A stretch of DNA of 64,000 nucleotides, from the NCBI GenBank assembly GCA_946699065.1, contig CAMPDV010001306.1:56030-120029 (forward strand), read 5' to 3'. The stretch is from Loxodes magnus. Taxonomy: Eukaryota > Ciliophora > Karyorelictea > Loxodida > Loxodidae. Below the pieces are notes generated by a model. That model ran no database searches, had not been told where the DNA came from, and was given only the letters and a program-made list of their open reading frames with translations. Both the position numbers and the translations under genes were made by a program. Below, piece by piece: positions 56,973 through 64,000 of this stretch. Every line of letters begins with the position of its first letter. The stretch's first letter is position 1.

Positions 56973-59900
56973 GGGAAGTTATGATAATACGGTGAGACTA
57001 TGGGACGTCAAGACAGGTACCAGTAAGACCATGAGTGGTCACACAGATTATGTATTATCTGTGGCTATATCCAGTGATTCAGAGTTCATCGTATCGGGAA
57101 GTCGAGATAATACGGTGAGACTATGGGACGTCAAGACAGGTACCTGTAAGACCATGAGTGGTCACACTAGTCATGTATATGCTGTGGCTATATCCAGTGA
57201 TTCAGAGTTCATTGTATCAGGAAGTCGAGATAATACGGTGAGACTATGGGACGTCAAGACAGGTACCTGTAAGACCATGAGTGGTCACACAGCTTCAGTA
57301 TTATCTGTGGCTATATCCAGTGATTCAGAGTTCATCGTATCGGGAAGTTATGATTATACGGTGAGACTATGGGACGTCAAGACAGGTACCTGTAAGACCA
57401 TGAGTGGTCACACTAGTTATGTATATGCTGTGGCTATATCCAGTGATTCAGAGTTCATTGTATCAGGAAGTCGAGATAATACGGTGAGACTATGGGACGT
57501 CAAGACAGGTACCTGTAGGACCATGAGTGGTCACACTAGTTATGTATATGCTGTGGCTATATCCAGTGATTCAGAGTTCATTGTATCAGGAAGTCGAGAT
57601 AATACGGTGAGACTATGGGACGTCAAGACAGGTACCTGTAAGACCATGAGTGGTCACACTAGTCATGTATATGCTGTGGCTATATCCAGTGATTCAGAGT
57701 TCATTGTATCAGGAAGTCGAGATAATACGGTGAGACTATGGGACGTCAAGACAGGTACCTGTAAGACCATGAGTGGTCACACTAGTTATGTATATGCTGT
57801 GGCTATATCCAGTAATTCAGAGTTCATTGTATCAGGAAGTCGAGATAATACGGTGAGACTATGGGACGTCAAGACAGGTACCTGTAAGACCATGAGTGGT
57901 CACACTAGTAATGTATATGCTGTGGCTATATCCAGTGATTCAGAGTTCATTGTATCAGGAAGTCGAGATAATACGGTGAGACTATGGGACGTCAAGACAG
58001 GTACCTGTAAGACCATGAGTGGTCACACTAGTCATGTATATGCTGTGGCTATATCCAGTGATTCAGAGTTCATTGTATCAGGAAGTCGAGATAATACGGT
58101 GAGACTATGGGACGTCAAGACAGGTACCTGTAAGACCATGAGTGGTCACACAGATTCAGTATTATCTGTGTCTATATCCAGTGATTCAGAGTTCATCGTA
58201 TCGGGAAGTGATGATAAGACGGTGAGACTATGGGACGTCAAGACAGGTACCTGTAAGACCATGAGTGGTCACACTAGTAATGTATATGCTGTGGCTATAT
58301 CCAGTGATTCAGAGTTCATTGTATCAGGAAGTCGAGATAATACGGTGAGACTATGGGACGTCAAGACAGGTACCTGTAAGACCATGAGTGGTCACACTAG
58401 TCATGTATATGCTGTGGCTATATCCAGTGATTCAGAGTTCATTGTATCAGGAAGTCGAGATAATACGGTGAGACTATGGGACGTCAAGACAGGTACCTGT
58501 AAGACCATGAGTGGTCACACTAGTTATGTATATGCTGTGGCTATATCCAGTGATTCAGAGTTCATCGTATCGGGAAGTTATGATTATATGGTGAGACTAT
58601 GGGACGTCAAGACAGGTACCTGTAAGACCATGAGTGGTCACACTAGTCATGTATATGCTGTGGCTATATCCAGTGATTCAGAGTTCATTGTATCAGGAAG
58701 TCGAGATAATACGGTGAGACTATGGGACGTCAAGACAGGTACCTGTAAGACCATGAGTGGTCACACTAGTCATGTATATGCTGTGGCTATATCCAGTGAT
58801 TCAGAGTTCATTGTATCAGGAAGTCGAGATAATACGGTGAGACTATGGGACGTCAAGACAGGTACCTGTAAGACCATGAGTGGTCACACTAGTTATGTAT
58901 ATGCTGTGGCTATATCCAGTAATTCAGAGTTCATTGTATCAGGAAGTCGAGATAATACGGTGAGACTATGGGACGTCAAGACAGGTACCTGTAAGACCAT
59001 GAGTGGTCACACTAGTAATGTATATGCTGTGGCTATATCCAGTGATTCAGAGTTCATTGTATCAGGAAGTCGAGATAATACGGTGAGACTATGGGACGTC
59101 AAGACAGGTACCTGTAAGACCATGAGTGGTCACACTAGTCATGTATATGCTGTGGCTATATCCAGTGATTCAGAGTTCATTGTATCAGGAAGTCGAGATA
59201 ATACGGTGAGACTATGGGACGTCAAGACAGGTACCTGTAAGACCATGAGTGGTCACACAGATTCAGTATTATCTGTGTCTATATCCAGTGATTCAGAGTT
59301 CATCGTATCGGGAAGTGATGATAAGACGGTGAGACTATGGGACGTCAAGACAGGTACCTGTAAGACCATGAGTGGTCACACTAGTAATGTATATGCTGTG
59401 GCTATATCCAGTGATTCAGAGTTCATTGTATCAGGAAGTCGAGATAATACGGTGAGACTATGGGACGTCAAGACAGGTACCTGTAAGACCATGAGTGGTC
59501 ACACTAGTCATGTATATGCTGTGGCTATATCCAGTGATTCAGAGTTCATTGTATCAGGAAGTCGAGATAATACGGTGAGACTATGGGACGTCAAGACAGG
59601 TACCTGTAAGACCATGAGTGGTCACACTAGTTATGTATATGCTGTGGCTATATCCAGTGATTCAGAGTTCATTGTATCAGGAAGTCGAGATAATACGGTG
59701 AGACTATGGGACGTCAAGACAGGTACCTGTAAGACCATGAGTGGTCACACAGATTCAGTATTATCTGTGTCTATATCAAGTGATTCAGAGTTCATTGTAT
59801 CAGGAAGTTATGATAATACGGTGAGACTATGGGACGTCAAGACAGGTACCTGTAAGACCATGAGTGGTCACACATATTCTGTAAGATCTGTGGCTATATC

Positions 59901-60132
59901 CAGTGATTCAGAGTTCATCGTATCGGGAAGTGATGATAAGACGGTGAGACTATGGGACGTCAAGACAGGTACCTGTAAGACCATGAGTGGTCACACTAGT
60001 AATGTATATGCTGTGGCTATATCCAGTGATTCAGAGTTCATCGTATCGGGAAGTTATGATAATACGGTGAGACTATGGGACGTCAAGACAGGTACCTGTA
60101 AGACCATGAGTGGTCACGCAGCTTCAGTATGA
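56938..60132 (+). CDS. Longest open WD40 segment, 1,064 codons (26 units)
   Basis: TGA 56932 and TGA 60130 are exactly 26 units apart. It is the best candidate in the window for a functional multi-blade coding region: no nonsense codon in 3.2 kb, GH and WD retained in every unit, and variation restricted mainly to codons 6, 15, 17, 37-38 and 40. One unit has Ser29 (Cys to Ser, near 57,021) and one has SYDYM. Internally a block of about 7 units repeats at a 9-unit offset. Twenty-six blades could form three to four propellers in a row. No signal peptide, membrane helix, ATPase or other domain is present. The start is a mid-repeat GTG, so if translated it is probably part of something larger. 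Confidence 0.5.
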   Translation: MAISSDSEFIVSGSYDNTVRLWDVKTGTSKTMSGHTDYVLSVAISSDSEFIVSGSRDNTVRLWDVKTGTCKTMSGHTSHVYAVAISSDSEFIVSGSRDNTVRLWDVKTGTCKTMSGHTASVLSVAISSDSEFIVSGSYDYTVRLWDVKTGTCKTMSGHTSYVYAVAISSDSEFIVSGSRDNTVRLWDVKTGTCRTMSGHTSYVYAVAISSDSEFIVSGSRDNTVRLWDVKTGTCKTMSGHTSHVYAVAISSDSEFIVSGSRDNTVRLWDVKTGTCKTMSGHTSYVYAVAISSNSEFIVSGSRDNTVRLWDVKTGTCKTMSGHTSNVYAVAISSDSEFIVSGSRDNTVRLWDVKTGTCKTMSGHTSHVYAVAISSDSEFIVSGSRDNTVRLWDVKTGTCKTMSGHTDSVLSVSISSDSEFIVSGSDDKTVRLWDVKTGTCKTMSGHTSNVYAVAISSDSEFIVSGSRDNTVRLWDVKTGTCKTMSGHTSHVYAVAISSDSEFIVSGSRDNTVRLWDVKTGTCKTMSGHTSYVYAVAISSDSEFIVSGSYDYMVRLWDVKTGTCKTMSGHTSHVYAVAISSDSEFIVSGSRDNTVRLWDVKTGTCKTMSGHTSHVYAVAISSDSEFIVSGSRDNTVRLWDVKTGTCKTMSGHTSYVYAVAISSNSEFIVSGSRDNTVRLWDVKTGTCKTMSGHTSNVYAVAISSDSEFIVSGSRDNTVRLWDVKTGTCKTMSGHTSHVYAVAISSDSEFIVSGSRDNTVRLWDVKTGTCKTMSGHTDSVLSVSISSDSEFIVSGSDDKTVRLWDVKTGTCKTMSGHTSNVYAVAISSDSEFIVSGSRDNTVRLWDVKTGTCKTMSGHTSHVYAVAISSDSEFIVSGSRDNTVRLWDVKTGTCKTMSGHTSYVYAVAISSDSEFIVSGSRDNTVRLWDVKTGTCKTMSGHTDSVLSVSISSDSEFIVSGSYDNTVRLWDVKTGTCKTMSGHTYSVRSVAISSDSEFIVSGSDDKTVRLWDVKTGTCKTMSGHTSNVYAVAISSDSEFIVSGSYDNTVRLWDVKTGTCKTMSGHAASV
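57660..58560 (+). repeat. Nine-unit-offset higher-order repeat, copy 1
   Basis: The unit series TSHV, TSYV-SNSEF, TSNV, TSHV, TDSV-SDDK, TSNV, TSHV, TSYV recurs 1,107 bp (9 units) later. The repeat of the SNSEF unit at about 57,783 and 58,890 marks the offset. Borders are approximate. Confidence 0.75.
58767..59667 (+). repeat. Nine-unit-offset higher-order repeat, copy 2
   Basis: This copy matches 57,660-58,560. It diverges after the TSYV unit, which is SRDN here but SYDYM in copy 1. Confidence 0.75.
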
Positions 60133-61484
60133 TCTGTGGCTATATCCAGTGATTCAGAGTTCATTGTATCAGGAAGTCGAGATAATACGGTGAGACTATG
60201 GGACGTCAAGACAGGTACCTGTAAGACCATGAGTGGTCACACAGATTCAGTATTATCTGTGTCTATATCCAGTGATTCAGAGTTCATTGTATCAGGAAGT
60301 CGAGATAATACGGTGAGACTATGGGACGTCAAGACAGGTACCTGTAAGACCATGAGTGGTCACACTAGTTATGTATATGCTGTGGCTATATCCAGTGATT
60401 CAGAGTTCATTGTATCAGGAAGTCGAGATAATACGGTGAGACTATGGGACGTCAAGACAGGTACCTGTAAGACCATGAGTGGTCACGCAGCTTCAGTATT
60501 ATCTGTGGCTATATCCAGTGATTCAGAGTTCATTGTATCAGGAAGTCGAGATAATACGGTGAGACTATGGGACGTCAAGACAGGTACCTGTAAGACCATG
60601 AGTGGTCACACTAGTAATGTATATGCTGTGGCTATATCCAGTGATTCAGAGTTCATTGTATCAGGAAGTCGAGATAATACGGTGAGACTATGGGACGTCA
60701 AGACAGGTACCTGTAAGACCATGAGTGGTCACGCAGCTTCAGTATTATCTGTGGCTATATCCAGTGATTCAGAGTTCATCGTATCAGGAAGTTATGATTA
60801 TACGGTGAGACTATGGGACGTCAAGACAGGTACCTGTAAGACCATGAGTGGTCACACTAGTCATGTATATGCTGTGGCTATATCCAGTGATTCAGAGTTC
60901 ATTGTATCAGGAAGTCGAGATAATACGGTGAGACTATGGGACGTCAAGACAGGTACCTGTAAGACCATGAGTGGTCACACTAGTCATGTATATGCTGTGG
61001 CTATATCCAGTGATTCAGAGTTCATCGTATCGAGAAGTCGAGATAATACGGTGAGACTATGGGACGTCAAGACAGGTACCTGTAAGACCATGAGTGGTCA
61101 CACTAGTCATGTATATGCTGTGGCTATATCCAGTGATTCAGAGTTCATTGTATCAGGAAGTCGAGATAATACGGTGAGACTATGGGACGTCAAGACAGGT
61201 ACCTGTAAGACCATGAGTGGTCACACTAGTAATGTATATGCTGTGGCTATATCCAGTGATTCAGAGTTCATTGTATCAGGAAGTCGAGATAATACGGTGA
61301 GACTATGGGACGTCAAGACAGGTACCTGTAGGACCATGAGTGGTCACACTAGTTATGTATATGCTGTGGCTATATCCAGTGATTCAGAGTTCATTGTATC
61401 AGGAAGTCGAGATAATACGGTGAGACTATGGGACGTCAAGACAGGTACCTGTAAGACCATGAGTGGTCACACTAGTAATGTATA
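59640..61484 (+). repeat. 15-unit tandem duplication, copy 1
   Basis: This 1,845-bp block is followed by a copy. The series TDSV-SYDN, TYSV-SDDK, TSNV-SYDN, AASV-TGA (60130 and 61975), SRDN and so on is the same in both. Copy 1 has a private TCAAGT near 59,776 where copy 2 has TCCAGT. Similarity continues to about 61,585 against 63,427. Confidence 0.87.
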
Positions 61485-61977
61485 TGCTGTGGCTATATCC
61501 AGTGATTCAGAGTTCATTGTATCAGGAAGTCGAGATAATACGGTGAGACTATGGGACGTCAAGACAGGTACCTGTAAGACCATGAGTGGTCACACAGATT
61601 CAGTATTATCTGTGTCTATATCCAGTGATTCAGAGTTCATTGTATCAGGAAGTTATGATAATACGGTGAGACTATGGGACGTCAAGACAGGTACCTGTAA
61701 GACCATGAGTGGTCACACATATTCTGTAAGATCTGTGGCTATATCCAGTGATTCAGAGTTCATCGTATCGGGAAGTGATGATAAGACGGTGAGACTATGG
61801 GACGTCAAGACAGGTACCTGTAAGACCATGAGTGGTCACACTAGTAATGTATATGCTGTGGCTATATCCAGTGATTCAGAGTTCATCGTATCGGGAAGTT
61901 ATGATAATACGGTGAGACTATGGGACGTCAAGACAGGTACCTGTAAGACCATGAGTGGTCACGCAGCTTCAGTATGA
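60136..61977 (+). CDS. Open WD40 segment, 613 codons (15 units)
   Basis: Fifteen units lie between TGA 60130 and TGA 61975. SRDN units dominate and AASV loops are read with TTA twice. It includes one SRSRDN unit (Arg13 near 61,033). The next 322 codons after the TGA have the same translation as the first 322 codons here. Fifteen blades would allow two seven-bladed propellers, but no start signal or other domain is present. Confidence 0.47.
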   Translation: MAISSDSEFIVSGSRDNTVRLWDVKTGTCKTMSGHTDSVLSVSISSDSEFIVSGSRDNTVRLWDVKTGTCKTMSGHTSYVYAVAISSDSEFIVSGSRDNTVRLWDVKTGTCKTMSGHAASVLSVAISSDSEFIVSGSRDNTVRLWDVKTGTCKTMSGHTSNVYAVAISSDSEFIVSGSRDNTVRLWDVKTGTCKTMSGHAASVLSVAISSDSEFIVSGSYDYTVRLWDVKTGTCKTMSGHTSHVYAVAISSDSEFIVSGSRDNTVRLWDVKTGTCKTMSGHTSHVYAVAISSDSEFIVSRSRDNTVRLWDVKTGTCKTMSGHTSHVYAVAISSDSEFIVSGSRDNTVRLWDVKTGTCKTMSGHTSNVYAVAISSDSEFIVSGSRDNTVRLWDVKTGTCRTMSGHTSYVYAVAISSDSEFIVSGSRDNTVRLWDVKTGTCKTMSGHTSNVYAVAISSDSEFIVSGSRDNTVRLWDVKTGTCKTMSGHTDSVLSVSISSDSEFIVSGSYDNTVRLWDVKTGTCKTMSGHTYSVRSVAISSDSEFIVSGSDDKTVRLWDVKTGTCKTMSGHTSNVYAVAISSDSEFIVSGSYDNTVRLWDVKTGTCKTMSGHAASV

Positions 61978-63427
61978 TCTGTGGCTATATCCAGTGATTC
62001 AGAGTTCATTGTATCAGGAAGTCGAGATAATACGGTGAGACTATGGGACGTCAAGACAGGTACCTGTAAGACCATGAGTGGTCACACAGATTCAGTATTA
62101 TCTGTGTCTATATCCAGTGATTCAGAGTTCATTGTATCAGGAAGTCGAGATAATACGGTGAGACTATGGGACGTCAAGACAGGTACCTGTAAGACCATGA
62201 GTGGTCACACTAGTTATGTATATGCTGTGGCTATATCCAGTGATTCAGAGTTCATTGTATCAGGAAGTCGAGATAATACGGTGAGACTATGGGACGTCAA
62301 GACAGGTACCTGTAAGACCATGAGTGGTCACGCAGCTTCAGTATTATCTGTGGCTATATCCAGTGATTCAGAGTTCATTGTATCAGGAAGTCGAGATAAT
62401 ACGGTGAGACTATGGGACGTCAAGACAGGTACCTGTAAGACCATGAGTGGTCACACTAGTAATGTATATGCTGTGGCTATATCCAGTGATTCAGAGTTCA
62501 TTGTATCAGGAAGTCGAGATAATACGGTGAGACTATGGGACGTCAAGACAGGTACCTGTAAGACCATGAGTGGTCACGCAGCTTCAGTATTATCTGTGGC
62601 TATATCCAGTGATTCAGAGTTCATCGTATCAGGAAGTTATGATTATACGGTGAGACTATGGGACGTCAAGACAGGTACCTGTAAGACCATGAGTGGTCAC
62701 ACTAGTCATGTATATGCTGTGGCTATATCCAGTGATTCAGAGTTCATTGTATCAGGAAGTCGAGATAATACGGTGAGACTATGGGACGTCAAGACAGGTA
62801 CCTGTAAGACCATGAGTGGTCACACTAGTCATGTATATGCTGTGGCTATATCCAGTGATTCAGAGTTCATCGTATCGAGAAGTCGAGATAATACGGTGAG
62901 ACTATGGGACGTCAAGACAGGTACCTGTAAGACCATGAGTGGTCACTAGTCATGTATATGCTGTGGCTATATCCAGTGATTCAGAGTTCATTGTATCAGG
63001 AAGTCGAGATAATACGGTGAGACTATGGGACGTCAAGACAGGTACCTGTAAGACCATGAGTGGTCACACTAGTAATGTATATGCTGTGGCTATATCCAGT
63101 GATTCAGAGTTCATTGTATCAGGAAGTCGAGATAATACGGTGAGACTATGGGACGTCAAGACAGGTACCTGTAGGACCATGAGTGGTCACACTAGTTATG
63201 TATATGCTGTGGCTATATCCAGTGATTCAGAGTTCATTGTATCAGGAAGTCGAGATAATACGGTGAGACTATGGGACGTCAAGACAGGTACCTGTAAGAC
63301 CATGAGTGGTCACACTAGTAATGTATATGCTGTGGCTATATCCAGTGATTCAGAGTTCATTGTATCAGGAAGTCGAGATAATACGGTGAGACTATGGGAC
63401 GTCAAGACAGGTACCTGTAAGACCATG
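61485..63427 (+). repeat. 15-unit tandem duplication, copy 2, with 2-bp deletion
   Basis: This is the +1,845 copy of 59,640-61,484. It carries GGTCACTAGT at 62,941-62,950, where the equivalent place near 61,100 has GGTCACACTAGT. Downstream of the deletion the offset is 1,843 bp. Confidence 0.87.
61981..62949 (+). CDS. Open WD40 segment, 322 codons, ended by a frameshift
   Basis: The translation equals the first 322 codons of the 60136-61977 segment. It is cut by the loss of two bases in the CACAC run, which brings TAG (62,947-62,949) into frame right after the GH dipeptide. WD40 coding resumes at once in the next frame. Confidence 0.45.
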   Translation: MAISSDSEFIVSGSRDNTVRLWDVKTGTCKTMSGHTDSVLSVSISSDSEFIVSGSRDNTVRLWDVKTGTCKTMSGHTSYVYAVAISSDSEFIVSGSRDNTVRLWDVKTGTCKTMSGHAASVLSVAISSDSEFIVSGSRDNTVRLWDVKTGTCKTMSGHTSNVYAVAISSDSEFIVSGSRDNTVRLWDVKTGTCKTMSGHAASVLSVAISSDSEFIVSGSYDYTVRLWDVKTGTCKTMSGHTSHVYAVAISSDSEFIVSGSRDNTVRLWDVKTGTCKTMSGHTSHVYAVAISSDSEFIVSRSRDNTVRLWDVKTGTCKTMSGH

Positions 63428-63820
63428 AGTGGTCACACTAGTAATGTATATGCTGTGGCTATATCCAGTGATTCAGAGTTCATTGTATCAGGAAGTCGAG
63501 ATAATACGGTGAGACTATGGGACGTCAAGACAGGTACCTGTAAGACCATGAGTGGTCACACTAGTAATGTATATGCTGTGGCTATATCCAGTGATTCAGA
63601 GTTCATTGTATCAGGAAGTCGAGATAATACGGTGAGACTATGGGACGTCAAGACAGGTACCTGTAAGACCATGAGTGGTCACGCAGCTTCAGTATTATCT
63701 GTGGCTATATCCAGTGATTCAGAGTTCATTGTATCAGGAAGTCGAGATAATACGGTGAGACTATGGGACGTCAAGACAGGTACCTGTAAGACCATGAGTG
63801 GTCACGCAGCTTCAGTATGA
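62939..63820 (+). CDS. Open WD40 segment in the shifted frame, 293 codons (about 7 units)
   Basis: After the 2-bp deletion WD40 repeats continue in the second frame (TSHV loop onward) to TGA 63,818-63,820 (AASV). All seven units are SRDN with the TTG/CAG haplotype, the most uniform run in the window. The GTG at 62,939 overlaps the GH codons and is only a formal start. Without the deletion this would be continuous with 61981-62949. Confidence 0.42.
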   Translation: MVTSHVYAVAISSDSEFIVSGSRDNTVRLWDVKTGTCKTMSGHTSNVYAVAISSDSEFIVSGSRDNTVRLWDVKTGTCRTMSGHTSYVYAVAISSDSEFIVSGSRDNTVRLWDVKTGTCKTMSGHTSNVYAVAISSDSEFIVSGSRDNTVRLWDVKTGTCKTMSGHTSNVYAVAISSDSEFIVSGSRDNTVRLWDVKTGTCKTMSGHTSNVYAVAISSDSEFIVSGSRDNTVRLWDVKTGTCKTMSGHAASVLSVAISSDSEFIVSGSRDNTVRLWDVKTGTCKTMSGHAASV

Positions 63821-63823
63821 TCT

Positions 63824-64000
63824 GTGGCTATATCCAGTGATTCAGAGTTCATTGTATCAGGAAGTAGAGATAATACGGTGAGACTATGGGACGTCAAGAC
63901 AGGTACCTGTAAGACCATGAGTGGTCACACAGATTCAGTATTATCTGTGTCTATATCCAGTGATTCAGAGTTCATCGTATCGGGAAGTGATGATAAGACG
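63824..64000 (+). CDS. Open WD40 segment running off the right window edge
   Basis: One full unit (SRDN spelled AGA-GAT-AAT, an older spelling common on the left) and a partial TDSV-SDDK unit are open to the last base, in the shifted frame. The last unit starts at 63,947 and is cut at 54 bases. The array clearly continues to the right. Confidence 0.5.
   Translation, partial: MAISSDSEFIVSGSRDNTVRLWDVKTGTCKTMSGHTDSVLSVSISSDSEFIVSGSDDKT

Overview
The whole 64-kb window is one uninterrupted, one-orientation tandem array of a 123-bp unit that encodes a 41-residue WD40 repeat on the + strand. Counting from the GTG at 112, there are 519 successive units, with a 111-base partial unit at the left edge and a 54-base partial unit at the right edge. 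The period is exactly 123 bp at every point I checked from 112 to 62,940. One 2-bp deletion near 62,945 is the only length change I could find. There is no unique sequence, no other gene, no RNA gene, no mobile element and no array boundary, so both ends of the array lie outside the window.

Each unit carries the WD40 hallmarks: a GH dipeptide, a structural Asp in the b-c turn, Ser residues in strand b and a near-invariant Trp-Asp (WD). In the residue numbering used here (GTG codon = 1) these are G34-H35, D16, S12/S14 and W22-D23. Most of the unit is nearly invariant. Variation sits mainly at codons 15, 17, 37-38 and 40-41, which lie around the predicted top face of a beta-propeller.

Under the standard code the frame is broken by about 165 nonsense codons (my hand count), yet only one frameshift. 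About 90 are TGA at codon 40, about 46 are TAG/TAA at codon 17, about 14 are TAA at codon 38, and a handful lie at the conserved Trp or Gly. Per 10 kb the counts are roughly 32, 46, 27, 23, 23 and 11, then 3 in the last 4 kb. Open segments are therefore short on the left (mostly 60-400 codons) and long on the right (up to 1,064 codons, 26 units, at 56,938-60,132).

Nested higher-order duplications show that the array grows by blocks. The clearest are a 25-unit tandem pair (about 12,954-19,103), a 21-unit block repeated at a 22-unit offset (about 22,789-28,073) and a 15-unit pair (about 59,640-63,427). There are also long-range copies 34, 82, 134 and 154 units apart. Private mutations, including a hairpin-loop microinversion at 51,497-51,500 and the 2-bp deletion, give the order of some events.

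The organism cannot be named from this window. GC is about 44%. A tandem WD40 array of this size with near-perfect homogenisation would fit a protist, a fungus (compare the concerted evolution of WD40 repeats in fungal NACHT-WD40 incompatibility genes) or an unusual repeat-rich bacterium. I favour a eukaryote, weakly. The most economical reading is a very large, recently amplified WD40 repeat locus, most of it now pseudogenic or a reservoir of repeat variants, with the right third closest to an intact multi-propeller coding region. Stop-codon reassignment and assembly error are alternatives that need to be tested.
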